Origin: Topomyia yanbarensis
Taxonomy: Eukaryota; Arthropoda; Insecta; Diptera; Culicidae
Assembly: GCF_030247195.1 (NCBI RefSeq)
Contig: NC_080670.1
Span: 36,795,934-36,859,933 of the forward strand
Direction of reading: 5' to 3'
Length of the DNA: 64,000 nt
A program made the position numbers and the translations under genes. The notes beneath the pieces are model-generated. The model saw nothing but the letters and a program-made list of their open reading frames with translations, was not told the origin of the DNA and made no database searches. Shown one piece after another: positions 10,128 to 22,421 of the stretch (the stretch's first letter is position 1; each line of letters starts with the position of its first letter).

Positions 10128-12884
10128 TTCTCCCCCACGTGTCGCCCGATGTCCTGTTTCGGCGTCACCTCCAATATCTAACAGGGCTAGCTTGACAACT
10201 GCACGCTCTCGCAATATCCCATTCGCTGTTTGTACATCCACTCGACGTACTCTGCCATCCTTGCCTGGGTAAGTTTTTAATACGCGCCCTCGAAGCCAAC
10301 GATTACGAATGCCATCATCTACGACCAACACCAAATCACCCTCTTTGATTGGTTTCACATCATGAAACCACTTTGTCCTCCTTGAAATCATGGGCATGTA
10401 TTCTGTAACCCAACGACGCCAAAATCCATCCGGTGTATGCTGAATCCTGTTCCAGCTACATCTCATCGCGGCTTCCGCTCCTACTGGGTCCTTTACCGGT
10501 TGTTGTACACCCCTAGAACTCAGCATCAGGAAATGGTTAGGGGTCAAAGCCTCACTATCTGCATTTTCCAATGGAACGAATGTCAGAGGTCGTGAATTTA
10601 CCATATGCTCCGCCTCTGTTAATAGTGTGACCAGAGACTCCTCATCCAATTTGCGTTCAACGGGAATTGCGCCCAATGCAGCTTTCACTGATCTCACCAT
10701 CCTCTCCCAGCAACCTCCCATGTGTGGTGTCGCCGGTGGATTGAATCGCCACTGCGTGTGCGCATCGGTGAATGTGCTGCTCAGCTCGTTGTTGATTGTC
10801 TTGTGCAGCTCATGCGACAAGTCTCTGCTGGTACCTTGGAAGTTCGTTCCCCGGTCTGAGTAAATCTCCTGTGGTGCTCCTCTGCGAGCTACGAATCTGC
10901 GAATGGCTTTTTTACACGAATCCGTTGAGAGACTTGCGACGATTTCTAAATGAACTGCACGAATCGTCAAACAGGTAAAAAGCGCCACCCACCTTTTCGC
11001 AGAACTGCGTCCAATCTTAATAAGAAACGGGCCGAAATAAACTACGCCCGTGAACGTGAATGGGCGCACGAAAGGAGACAATCGAGCACGTGGAAGGGGT
11101 GCCATCATGGGAGCTACCGGAACAGCCTTGTAGACATGACACCAGCTACATCGTTTCGCAATTGATCGAACTAGAACTCGTAATCTCGGAACGTTGAACC
11201 TCTGTCTTATCTCGTTGACTATCGTCTCATTGTTAGCATGGTGAAACTGACGATGGTAGTAGTTCGCAAGCAACTCTGTTATGCGATGATGTCTTGGAAG
11301 AATGATAGGATATCTAGCGTCATATGCAGCGAACTCGGCGGCCTCCGTACGACTTCGAACACGTAAAACTTTGCTATCATCTATCATTGGAGACAACTTC
11401 AATATGCTACTTGAATTCTCCAACCGTTTTCGGTCTTTCACCGGTAGCTGCAAGTTTTGAGTGAGTGTAGCGACCTCGTCTGGATATGCATCTGCTTGCG
11501 CCCAACGCCATAAACTTTTTTCTGCTCTCTGCAATTCTGCGCGTGTTAAACAAACTGTCCATGGTTTCTGTTCACGGTGCAGTTTGCGAGCGATGAAACG
11601 ATGAACGTAGGCAGTAGTTCGTAAAAGTATTTCCCATTTTGAAAACCGTTCTAGCTGTACCACTGGTTTCGTTACGAAATGAAAAAACGCAAAAGCAGGG
11701 CGCAGTTCCTCCGGTGTACAGTCTATGGTCTCGACGCAATCTTGTGGCCATTCTCCTTCATGGTCGTATAGGAACCTATGACTTACATAAAACTGGGCAT
11801 TTGGCTCAAATGATGGCCCTTTCTTTCCCCATTTAGTGGCTTCATCTGCAACGTTCATTTGTGATGGGCAATATCTCCATTGCACTGCTTTCGATAACGT
11901 CAGAATCTCGTTCACTCGAAAAGCAACATACGGTCGATACCGGCGAAGGTCTGAAGATCTTATCCACTGGAGTGTTGTTTTGGAATCTGTCCAGAAAACA
12001 ACCCGTGAGATTAAGAGGGAGTGGCCGTCAACGATATTTTTCTGCAAACGGGATCCTATAACAGCCGCTTGGAGCTCGAGACGTGGAATTGAAAGTGGTT
12101 GTAGAGGAGCGACCTTTGTTTTGTATGCTACCAATTCACACCGTACATTTTCGCGGTCCATCAAACGGAAGTACGCCACCGCAGAGTATGCTTGCTCACT
12201 GGTATCGACAAAAATGTGAAGCTCCAACGATTTTAGACTATCCGGATGGTAATTCTTGAAGTAGCAGCGAGGAACCTTTACCATTTCTATCTTATGTAGC
12301 AGGGCAATCCATTGCTTCCAGCGTCCAGAGAGTTTGTCCGGAATGGGGTCGTTCCAACCCACGCCTGATCGCCAAACATCCTGGATTAATATCTTTCCAT
12401 GAACAACGAATACAGAAACCAAACCGTTCGGATCGTAAATGCTCATCACTATGGTCAGCAACTGCTTTTTCGTAGGGACCTCTTCCGGTATCCATACCAT
12501 TCCTAGCAGTCGTTCGAAACCGTTTTCCTTTTCGATCACGAAGCTTTTTACTGTCGACGGACTAACGGTCCCGATTCTCTGCAACACCATTTGATCATTC
12601 GAAATCCAATTGCGGATGTGGAATCCGGCTTTTGTGTGAACTTCTGCTACCTCCAACGCTATCGTCACCGCCTCGTCTGCTGTATCGACACTGTCGAGGT
12701 AATCATCGAAGTAGTGTTTGTTACGAATTGCTGCAGCTGCCTTAGGGTGGCTCGTTTCGTTTTGAGTTGCGTTAAGGTTTTTAACGTATTGCGAATGGAC
12801 AGGGGAACATGTCGCACCAAATATGGCTACATCAGTCACCATCGTTTCCAACATTTTATCTGGCGAGTCTCTCCAGTAGAACAA
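10059..12884 (-). pseudogene. BEL/Pao pol: RT motif C, RNase H and integrase
   Basis: 941 residues. Residues 57-65 (HYFDDYLDS) carry reverse transcriptase motif C. RNase H follows, with Asp at 227 (HIFVDTSEQ), Glu at 270, Asp at 300 (FWTDSKTT) and a final Asp near 347. The integrase zinc domain has H544 and H549 with C579 and C582. The catalytic core shows SDRGTNF (D677) and CWERM (E727), but the first catalytic Asp expected in a G-x-D-Y-F-G-P motif is Val at 615. The C-terminal region (WLRGRVLKTYPGKDGRVRRV) matches the DUF5641-like tail of the family. The opening Met at 12884 is not a natural start: the frame changes here from the protease-RT piece upstream. Confidence 0.93.
10128..10138 (-). 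other. Polypurine tract of the BEL/Pao element
   Basis: On the minus strand GTGGGGGAGAA lies directly before the TGTTGCGG start of the 3' LTR, the position and composition of a plus-strand DNA priming tract. Confidence 0.75.
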
Positions 12885-14040
12885 CCTGATGGAACATGAC
12901 TTCGATGTCTGCGCAGATTGCCACCTGTCTCTCTCGGAACTGGAATAGCACCGTCAGCAACGGTGTTAACAAGTCAGGCCCTTTTAGCAACATGGTGTTC
13001 AAGGATACGCCGTCAACCTTTGCTGCCGCGTCCCATATGAGCCGTATTTTCCCCGGCTTTTTCGGGTTGATGACCACCCCAAGGGGTAGATACCAGGTCC
13101 TGCGAGGGTCGAAACTAATCAGCTCTTTCACAGTTGCCTTGTGTGCATAGCCTTTCATTTGAAAATCTGCAATTTGCTGTCGGACTTGGTCGTACAGTAC
13201 TGGGTCTCGCGCTAAACGCTTCTCTAAACATTTCATGCGTTTTTCCGCCATCGGTTTGCTATCTGGGAACTCAATATAGTCATGTTTCCAGAGTAGTCCG
13301 GTTTCAAACCTGCCGGTTTCGGTTCGTCTGGTTGTTTCGAACAGAATTCTGTTGGCTCGCTGGTCATCAACGCTTTCCGAACTGGGTGATGCAACGATGC
13401 CAAGGCTTTCTATTGCAAAGAAACTTTTCACGTAATCGTGTAGGTCTCCTTCAACAGAATCTTCGGAAACATGGAACTGCCTGTGTGGAAGCGATGCTAT
13501 TCCTCCGGTTGTGCTCCCGTAAACAGTCCATCCGAGTCGCGTTTTCGTAGCAATTGGATCTCCCTTCTTTCCTTCTCTCAGCTTCAGTGTTGCTAGAAGA
13601 TGAACATTGCTCAATCCAATCAATATCCCAGGGACGGCCGATCGCAAACTTTTAATTGGTAGATTCTGCATGTACTTGAACTCTTCAGCCATTTCTGCGG
13701 CGTTCATCGTTTGCTCTGGCAGTCCTAGATTATCCACCGTGTACACGTTTGATGCTTTAAACCGCTGTGGACGATCAACACCGGATATCTCTAGGTCAAC
13801 TTCCAGTGTTTCCGCGAAATTCTTCTTGATCCCTGTTGTCCAGTGGATGCAGAGAGACGTTTTCCTTCCTTCTAAACCCAGAGCTGTGGCCAACGTGCGC
13901 TCCAAAAGTGTTACTGATGAACCATCATCGAGAAAGGCGAAGGTGTTCACTTTTCCTTTCGTTCTGTACAACGTAACTGGCAACATACGGAAGAGCGTCG
14001 GTGCCGTAGGTTCACGATGCAAGGTGACGACAGCATTCAT
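12856..14040 (-). pseudogene. BEL/Pao pol: aspartic protease and N-terminal reverse transcriptase
   Basis: 394 residues in the same frame as the gag piece upstream (14140-15612); only a TGA at 14140-14142 separates them. Residues 35-41 (AFLDDGS) are the protease active site. The YLPLGVVINPKKPGKIRLIWD region and CADIEVMFHQV near the end are reverse transcriptase fingers and motif A. Right after MFHQV the frame is lost and resumes, shifted, in the next piece. The usual segment between motif A and the following Trp-Arg looks shortened, so a small deletion is the likely cause (inference). The protein would mature the polyprotein and copy element RNA inside virus-like particles. Confidence 0.9.
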
Positions 14041-14139
14041 GCCAGGCTCGCTGGGTTTCGAATCGACTGCAGGATATTCGTAGTGAAGCAGGCGATGGTG
14101 CCTCTTCTGACATCCCTTAACTCCACATGGCTCACTCCT

Positions 14140-15612
14140 TCAAGGCCATCGAGAGTGGGGGACCAAACAGCGCCTGCAAAGCTTTTTCTCCTTCACTAGC
14201 TTCCAACGATCGTCTAGGCATAGGTTAATAAACTTGGAACAACTACCTGCCAGATGACCGAAAATGTCACACACTGGACACGCTTTATTATCTTTGCTCG
14301 TACGATTCTTGTTTTTGTCCTTGAACTCGTCGTCGTCCTTGCGATGACCTCGCTCGATAGTTGCGTGTGTATTAACAAACACTTTCTCCTTCATTCTAAA
14401 CCGAGGGTCGTCCTTCGATGTTTTGGGGGAAGCAGCGGCAAACATGGTCACACCACTTGTAGCTGATGCAATTTGCGCCATATACTCGCCGAACACATTA
14501 AGATCCACTTCTGACATTTGCTCCTGATAGAGTGCCCAGTTAAACTTAACGTTCGCAGGGAGTTTGTCCACCTGCTCGTGTAGTAGAATAGGGTTCGAGA
14601 GATGTTTTTCCATGCCGACCGCTTTCAAATGTCCACAAAGATTTTGGACTACTAAACCGAAAGTCACCAAAGAGTCCAACTTGTCCGCTTTTGGAGCTGG
14701 GGTGGCTCGAACTTTGGCAATCATCGTATGAACTATTTGCTCCGGTCGTCCGTACAACAGCTTCAATGATGACAAAACCTGTGGCACCGTCGACGGATGG
14801 AGTAGTAGGCTACTCACTGATTCTTTTGCACTTCCCTTAAGTGATTGTTGCAACCGCAATAGATTTTCAAAATCGGTGTACCCACACGTCAGCGTTGAAT
14901 GGTTGTAACTGCTTATAAACAACGGCCAATCAGCCGGGTCGCCTGCAAACACGGGTAGCTCCTTGCACACCACCTGTCTAGATGCAATTTGCTGAGAAGT
15001 AGGTCCCAGAGGGGGTATTACCACAGTAGGGGGGCATGGATCTAAGCTGTGACATGGTTCTGTTGGGCACACTACCGAGAGAGCATTTGATGGCGGTATC
15101 GAAGAGAGCATAGATCGAGTACGTCCTCCCAAAGGGCTATCCACAACGGTGTGTGATTCTTGGTGCGCTAAACGTGAGTGGTTATCGTTCATTTCATCGT
15201 TTAAGGACATAGCTTCAGAAGGGCTTACTGAGGGATGACTATGATCCGACGAAGCATTACCTTTGACCTTAGTTTTGTTGATGGCTGCTGACGATTGGTT
15301 CTTCTCGTGGGACTGAAGCAGGGTTTGCAACTCCTTGCTGTACCATTCGTCCACTGTTTGACTGATTACAGGCTTTTGCGCCTGCTGCGTTGCCTCCAGC
15401 TGAATAGTCAGTTGCTGCTCCGATTTTCGCAGTCGTTCTAATTCACTTTTCTGCTTCGCGTGTTCTTCTTGTTGTTTCTGCAGTTGCAATTTTAATTCAT
15501 TTTCCTGCTTCGTCTGTTCTGCTTCTTGCTGCTGCAGTTGGCGTTTCAACTCTTCTTCACGCTGGCGCTGTAATGCCTGCTCCTTGCTGTGATGATCTTC
15601 CAGCTGTTTCAC
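14140..15612 (-). pseudogene. BEL/Pao gag: coiled coil, capsid-like region and zinc knuckle
   Basis: 490 residues. The first 75 are Glu/Gln/Lys-rich (predicted coiled coil). About 200-400 form a DUF1759-like gag region beginning near LPVFAGDPADWPLF, including FENLLRLQQSLKG. Near the C-terminus CPVCDIFGHLAGSC and C-x2-C pairs form the zinc-binding part. The frame is open upstream of the nominal start (a GTG at 15612) for about 35 codons, to a TGA near 15700, so no true start lies here. It joins the N-terminal gag piece through a frame change near 15705. The next piece follows in frame after one TGA. Confidence 0.88.
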
Positions 15613-15793
15613 GCGTGTCAGTAAGCTTTGTTCGTAGTGTTTGATATCCTCGTTTTTATCTTCCGAAATAACATCAAGATCCTTCCGCTTTAGTTTGCTT
15701 CGCCACTTTAAGAATCTTCAGTTTTTCATCGGTGTAAGTATTCTGAGGCAACGATATTTCCAACAGGTTGAGAATGCTTTCAATGCTAACTGG

Positions 15794-16651
15794 TTAAACA
15801 ACGGGGCCGTCGAAATTTTTCTCAGCAATCGGATTGGCACAAAAGGCGTTTAGAACGACTTTGGGAGATTCGGGAATGGCCTGACTGGGATCAGCATCAG
15901 CAGCGTTGACTACGGGTTCTTTTGCCGATTGCTCAGAAACAATTTTCGAAATTTTTGCTTTTGCCAATGGAGTGGATGTGAAATTGGCGTTCAATAAATC
16001 AACCGTGTTTTCAACCAGTGGTTGGACGGGATCAGCGGATTCGGTCATCTGTTTATTGATGCCCAGACTGGCGCTCTCAATCTGTATCTGCGACTTGACC
16101 CAATTCTCAACTCTATGTGGTGATGGTTGACTATTGTTGCTACGGACACTCAGCTTCTCATCGTTATCCTCCTGTTGCTGGAGTAATTCGTACTTCTTGG
16201 AGAGGTACAGCTTTTTCCTTTCTAGTTGCTTCAGTTTCTCCTGAGCGATTTCCTCCTGCAGCTTAAACTCTTCGTCCATCTGCTGCAACTCCAAAGCGAT
16301 TCTCGCCGAACGGGTACTGCTAATGTGTGAACCGACGGAACGAATGGATCTCGGTTTCAGAGGTATACACGTACGACACACAAAGGGTTTGTTGTGTACG
16401 GTAGCGGTGGTAACGTTCGCACACGAGAAGTGGTAATATAATTCGCATTTCACACATCGGACCATATACAGATCCGCATTATTGGGCTTTTCACAGCCAG
16501 CACAATCATTTTCGTCGCCGCGCTCTGTCTCGATCGTGGATGGTTCGAACAATAATGCTGCATCATCCAGTGGGATCTCGATTTGGAGGTTAGATACCTC
16601 ACGTGCTGCTCTCGTCATCGAACGAGTCTGGCGAACGAAAGATTTTTGCAT
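15794..16651 (-). pseudogene. BEL/Pao gag N-terminus with PHD finger
   Basis: Start chosen at the ATG at 16651, 27 bp inside from the 5' LTR; an upstream ATG at 16744 lies within the LTR and gives LTR-derived residues only. Residues 50-95 hold C50-x2-C53, C66-x2-C69, H74-x2-C77 and C92-x2-C95, the C4HC3 spacing of a PHD finger. Residues about 120-175 are charged and likely coiled coil. A TAA at 15794-15796 interrupts the frame, but the same frame stays open for about 35 more codons to about 15700, where it shifts into the downstream gag piece. PHD fingers at the gag N-terminus are known in some insect BEL/Pao lineages, where a chromatin-reading role has been suggested. Confidence 0.88.
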
Positions 16652-16678
16652 AATTTTGGCCGTGAATCTTTGAGTTTC

Positions 16679-17088
16679 TGTTAGCGAGGGGCAATGATTT
16701 TGGAGGTCCTGTAGCAAAACACCAATTTTGATGTAATAGCTCAAAGCTGGAAATTATATTTTTATTATAAACAATCGTGGGCAATTAATTTAGCATTTAC
16801 TCACATTCAGTCTCCTAATTAAATTCCAAATGCTCGCCAACAGAGTGAACTCCTAGCTCAAGAACTGTCTAATTGGTATATTTATAATTGAACTGAAATT
16901 AATGTTTAGTATTTCGAGTGAATACAAACTGAAATATTCTGCCTAAAGGTTAGTTGACATATACTGCCATGTTGAGTTCAACCTTATTCTACCTGCTTGT
17001 TCGTCTGACAGTACAAACTTCAGCACGGTGGCTCAATAGTTTGGCTCTTGATATCGAGGGGTAAAGTCGTCACAGTTTTCCCGCAACA
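16679..17088 (-). repeat. 5' LTR of the BEL/Pao element
   Basis: 410 bp, the promoter-bearing LTR in element orientation. Followed on the right by the CGTTG duplication (17089-17093). The minus-strand sequence just inside it (GAAACTCAAAGATTCACGG) should hold the primer binding site; I could not match it to a particular tRNA by eye. Confidence 0.95.
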
Positions 17089-17093
17089 CGTTG

Positions 17094-20000
17094 TTTATAA
17101 TAATTATTGTTGTTGTATGTTAACATACTTTATTATTTTGTGGCTCCATTAGCAAGAGATTCGAGTTACCAGTAATGTAAGTGGAAAATGGACTGAACTT
17201 CTAGAGATGCAGGCAGTGCTACGAAATTTCAAAATCAGCTACCTATTTCTGCTTGCATTTACCGAAACCGACATTCAGATTCAACGCCTCCCTCATTCAT
17301 TCACTTTCCAACTGATTGAAATTTCATGCAAAGTCGAATGCTTGAGTGCAGAATAAATATAAATTCATTCACCAACCAAAGCATTCATTTGTTATGATGT
17401 GGACAGTTTGAAGGCAGAAGTTAGCATCTGGTGCACTTTTGCTCAATAATCCCTTTCGGAGCAACCATAAAAACAAAATTCATTTTGCTTCTGAAACAGA
17501 ACATGTCCGAACTTGAATGCGCTGCGTCGGGAGAACGAATGACGAGGGAAACGAACCAAAAATTTCATTCATCGCAGTGGGCATGAATTGAATTTTGTTT
17601 TCTTTCAAGTTCACACAGGGATATCAATTTTTTTAAGCTCTGTTTGCAGGTAAGTTGAATTTTAGATACTGATGAATGCATTTGTTACTATTATTGAAAA
17701 TACGGAAAGGCTATTTTCATATTTGGTCTTAGCGTAAAAAGTACTCAAATTTGACATTTTCGTCCCGAACTCGAAACTGAGGAATCGAAGACAACTCATT
17801 TTTGGACCACGTGCACTTTTTTGCAACTCCGTGATTGACCAAAACAGGCGAAATTTCACAGAGAATCAACGAATAGGGCTTGGGAGAAGCTATACATTCT
17901 CAATATGCACGTTCCGAGATTTCTATACTTTGAAATGCCAATAACGGCGCCGGTCACGTACTTACAGTCATCGGGGAAGGAAAGGAATGTTAGTGTAACA
18001 AAAGTTGTTATTGAGACTGTGTACCTCTGCAACTCCATGTTTACTACGGAGTTTTTGTTCATAGGGTGGGGTAATGAATTGCACAAATGTGGATTCAGCT
18101 TTATTAGTGATACGATCTATACAACTCTCAGAAGTGCTATCATGTATTTATTGCTCCAGGCAGCCGGTTGCCGAACATTTCTGATAGATTTATCGATTGT
18201 TAAATTAAATTTGAAATGCTCGGTTTCTAAAGAAAACGACTTCAAACTAAGGCTTTGAATTCTTCATATGAATTGTGAATCCTCAACCCGCCTACAACGT
18301 GACGAATGAATATTCCATAAAAACACATAATTCAAAAGTCATCATTCACTCAGTCCAGACCATACGTATTCCCCACGCGCATAAAATACCCATTGGATTA
18401 GTTCCCTAGCTGGTCAAATAAACACTAAGTAAACAAAGAAATTACTTTACTTGTTCTAAAGAAATGTCAGCTCGATTGGCATCAACCGGCGGCTACGTAT
18501 TCCCTTACAATGCCAACTTTCAGTTTTTGAACTAATTTATCGAAAAAAAAGTCCATAAATTTTACTGCATTTCTGTTTTAATGTACCACATGACTGTATG
18601 TCGTACAAAATAACATCTTAAAAATATATGAAATTAAGATTATTTTGTTAAAATAGAAACCATTAGTGTAAACTTTGACATAAGAAATTATAAATCCAAT
18701 TTTCAATAAACTTAACATGTGAGTTATTATTTTCGATGACGGCCTATAATTAGACAAGATGTTTTCCCGTTTCCGCAACCACAGCCGGCACCTGTTCAGT
18801 TCTGGCCTATTCGATACTAATCAATTCGTAATCATTGGAATCAAACAACACACTAATGATGATCGGCACCGTGATGCTGGGATCGAAATGAATACCCAAA
18901 TGAGGCAGGAGAAAAAAACACAACTTGTATCGATTTCGCTTTTAATTTTTTTCTTCTTTTAATGTTTCAACTTTCTTCTGTTGCCGTTTCTCGGGGAAAG
19001 ACAGTAAATTTCGAGGTTAGGAAGAGCCCATTAATGTGTGTGGAAGCCGATAGCGCCGTTGCGGCGATGTCGATTTCGGTGTGGGCCATCAATCAAGCAA
19101 CCCGATAAAATCGCTGAGTGACAGCACGAGACTACGTGTGCTTCAATAATTACAGCATGCTCGAAGATCATCGCTCGCTAATAATGGGTGTTACTTGATG
19201 GTACGGGCAGGTTGTCATTACGGAACTTCCGAACATCCCGATGGATGTGCCAATCGACGCGGTACGGACTGAAGAGTAAGCATACGGACAGTAAAAAAAA
19301 ACAAAAAAACAACGTGAGGTAAACGGGGTCAATGCGCATTTCAAGTGAGCTGCCAGCGAAAAGCGTTTGTAAGTCAGTAAGACATCGAAAGCGGGCGGAA
19401 ATAAGAGTGTTCCGTTACTTTACCGAAAACGAAATCTTGAAGCTGAAACCCCCAGCATCGTAGCACACTCCCCGTTGAAGTGGGATAGTGTTTTTTAGGC
19501 TGGAACTGAGATTTTGCCCAAGAAGGAGAAGCATGGGACGATGCAGGAAGTGGTCCGAAAATATTACGCCAGCACGTGTTGTTGTTTTTCTCGTGACGTG
19601 AAGCAGTAAGCACCCACTGAAAAGCTCAGAATTTTTCGACAACTTGTCCTAAAGGATCATCAACTAAATTGATGGTGAAACTACGAAAAAAATTGTGAAA
19701 ATAAATTAAAAATATGATTGCAAGTTGTAAATCAAATTTGAAAATCAACCACCCTCCAATAAAGCTTAGTCGGTGAGTGAACTGAGTAATGTTCCGACCA
19801 TCTGTAGGCAGCCCATAGTTACCCAGCGTGCGATGGATAATAATGCGTAACCAGTAAGCTCTACCCAGCCTCAGCCTTTATAGATTAATACGAGTGTAAT
19901 TAATTAATACCGATAATAAATAGGTGTTATAATAACCCTGCATTACATCCTAAATGATTCAATTATTTTCAATGATGCTGTCATTTCCTCTGTCATGCCC

Positions 20001-21291
20001 CAGCAGCTTGATGAGGTGCCGCTAGTTGCTCTTGATGTAGTAAATTTGTGTGTAATTGAGCCTCGACAAAGTGTGGATCGTTAGCAGATCGTAATGTGTA
20101 GTGCTTGAGTGCATCTACACCACAAGCCTCGTTTCTACATAAGTTTTGTTAAAGACGATGTTATGCTATGTTTATATTTCGACTCTCTCGTTAAATCACT
20201 TCGACTCTTGTAAATCACTTCCGCTTCCGACAAATTTGACAAACTACTCGTTATTTTAGTTTCGTGGGAAACATGCTATTTTCCAAAATAATCAAATAAG
20301 CCCTTCAATTAAACCTTTAATGCAAATGTTTCCGCAACCGACCTTGAGTTCACGGTACTCCGTCATAGTATTGCCGAGAGCGTATAGGTACTTACATCCT
20401 AACTGTACTCAGCACACTTGGAAAAGGAAAGTATGAAACGGTTAATAGCTCATGTTTGTCTTGTTTTACGGCTCATTAAACTGTGTACGTGATACCGGCG
20501 CTGTGTACTGACCAGACAAACGGTCAACGGCGTAGTGTTCGGGGTGGAACCGAATTGCCGCCGTATCAATAATCTACTCAGGAAGTGGAGAGAACATTTA
20601 CGAGCAGATAAATTGAAGCGTTTGTATTTGTCCACAATTTTAGCGGTAAATTTCGGTCCATTTTGCCAGTATGTGACCGACAGGCTGCCCGGGTACTTTT
20701 TTAAACATCAAATCATGAAATACCGATGCTTTTATAGCTGCAAGTTCGAAGGCGTACTAACTGTTTTTAAACCAAATTAACTTTTAAATCGGCCTAAAAT
20801 ATTTGGTAAGCTTAAACCAAATGATGCTGTCATTTGTATGGCTGCGTTCTGCTCTGCGATACACGACAATGTTAAGAAACAACAAATTCAAGTTAAACAA
20901 AATTAATAATTTAGACAATATGGTGAATTATTTTTCATTCCGAAATTTTTTTGCATTACAATAGATTTTTTTCGTCGTATGCTTTGTTCCATAGCGTGTG
21001 AGAACAATTTTGTCAACTTGTAGTCGAAATATTTCTGAACTTTAATGTAATGTGTTTAATGTGATAGTTGACCGATGATGTACAGCATTTTGTGGTGACG
21101 TAATATTCAATACAAAAAAGAAAATAAATTGGTATCGCTCGTCGAGTTTGGGGTGGTTGAACCATCGGTTGTAAAAGGTGCCATCATATTTTTTATCGTT
21201 GAAATATTTCAATTTGAACTCAAAAAGAACTGTGAATGCCATTCTAGTTGAACACGATACCTGTGGACGCGCGAATTTTCACAAGTTTGGA
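17094..21291. other. 4.2-kb spacer, no recognised gene
   Basis: Mostly AT-rich sequence with frames under about 120 codons and no motif I recognise. Around 19000-19260 the sequence is less AT-rich and could be a conserved non-coding segment, but nothing in it is diagnostic. No terminal repeats of nearby element families were found. This may be the least repeat-dense part of the window and could be intronic or intergenic host sequence. Confidence 0.4.
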
Positions 21292-21515
21292 ATAAATTTT
21301 ATCATTACAGTTGAAAAGTGGAAAATCCAACCAGTGAAATTCGTTTTTTCTCTAGTTCAGTGCTTATCCATGGCGTCGGCAGTAGTGCACATTATAGCAC
21401 ATCATTGCAGGAATAATGTGCACTAATTCCGACGTATTTTCATTGTTTAGAACCAGAGTAAAATACGATTATCGATGGTTTGATTTTCCTGTTTTCAACT
21501 GAAACCAGAATATCA
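21292..21515. mobile_element. Fold-back MITE, copy 1 (family with 49635-49862)
   Basis: The left arm contains CAGTTGAAAAGTGGAAAATC (21308-21327), and the right arm carries its approximate reverse complement, ending TTTTCAACTG (21501). The central part (GTAGTGCACATTATAGCACA and neighbours) is also shared with 49646-49848. Arms are about 45 bp and imperfect. Non-coding; target duplication not resolved. Confidence 0.7.
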
Positions 21516-21535
21516 ATTATAATTATATTCTGCTG

Positions 21536-21985
21536 CACCGTGTGCTATTCCTGTGCACTGGCTCATAATGTGTCATAGCTAAGTTCATTGAGCCAGCAAG
21601 TAGCACGAGCACCGATGAGCGAGAGCTTTTGCTAGCACGGTGATAGCTAGCACGCTGGTCCGAGCTGTAGCTCAGCTATAGCAAATAGAAAAAAAAATAC
21701 AACGCGTTAGTATGAGTAACAATGCTTCTATCGTTTTTTGCAGCGACTTGTCGCACATTTACCAACGTATGTTTTTTGCTTTGTCCTATTCTTTCGTTCA
21801 TTAGCTTACTCTACTGCACCGTCCTAGCTCATCGTGCTAACCCGTTGTGCGAGCTCTCCAAATCGTACAGCTCGAGCACGAAGAATACCTAGCACGAGTG
21901 GTGTTAGTGCTTATTGCTTTTGGTTCATTCAAAGCGGCCGCTCAGCTCGTGTTAGGCTCTCGTGCTGTGTTTCATAGATCCCTGG
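21536..21985. repeat. Region rich in GAGCACGA/GCTAGCAC words
   Basis: Many imperfect copies of GCACGAG, AGCTCG and GCTAGCACG in both orientations (for example 21598-21660 and 21826-21960). Possibly a degenerate fold-back or satellite-like element. No boundaries resolved. Confidence 0.4.
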
Positions 21986-22421
21986 TTTTGGATCTTGCTT
22001 TCTCATAAACAGCCACTTCCCTTTTTCAAGTTCAGATTTATTTTGATTTATGTCGATCTAATGTACCTATAGTTGCAAGTCCCATAAGAAATCAATGGGA
22101 TTTGCACCAATAGGAACCGAAATTAGCGATTGCACCACTGTACATGTGTTCCCATAGTGGTACAAGCGATTTTGAATGCATAAATTGGTTAATAAACCAT
22201 CTTTATATTTTTCCTATGAAGTAGGCATTGAAAGCTTTTGATTAATGTATTAATATCAGATTTACCATGAACATCGACAAGTTTGAATCTGTGTGCAAAA
22301 TTTCGTGCACGCGTTCAACCTCAAACATGTTTCGTCTCGATGTACAGGTTCGCCTCGAACATCAAACCCAAGCGGACGATGTACAGACGCTAGTTCAAAC
22401 ATCCGTGTACGTACACCGGGC
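21986..22421. other. Spacer, nothing recognised
   Basis: No gene or repeat boundary identified. Frames at 22262-22581 on either strand have no known motif and overlap the next repeat. Confidence 0.35.

Larger units (their letters stand above)
9718..17088 (-). mobile_element. BEL/Pao LTR retrotransposon, full length
   Basis: 7371 bp, coding on the minus strand. Two 410-bp LTRs (9718-10127 and 16679-17088) begin TG and end CA and differ at a single base. CGTTG at 9713-9717 and 17089-17093 is a 5-bp target duplication. Domain order on the minus strand is gag (PHD finger, coiled coil, capsid-like region, zinc knuckle), aspartic protease, reverse transcriptase, RNase H and integrase, the BEL/Pao order. 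The coding region carries two in-frame stops, two frame changes and a substituted integrase residue, so this copy is defective although recent. Confidence 0.96.

Noticed and set aside
10087..13550. Plus-strand frames opposite the BEL/Pao pol region
   Set aside because: Antisense shadows of pol, with no domain of their own.
16652..16744. Gag start at the upstream ATG (16744)
   Set aside because: That ATG and the codons up to 16679 lie in the LTR; the ATG at 16651, just inside the LTR, gives the PHD-bearing gag.
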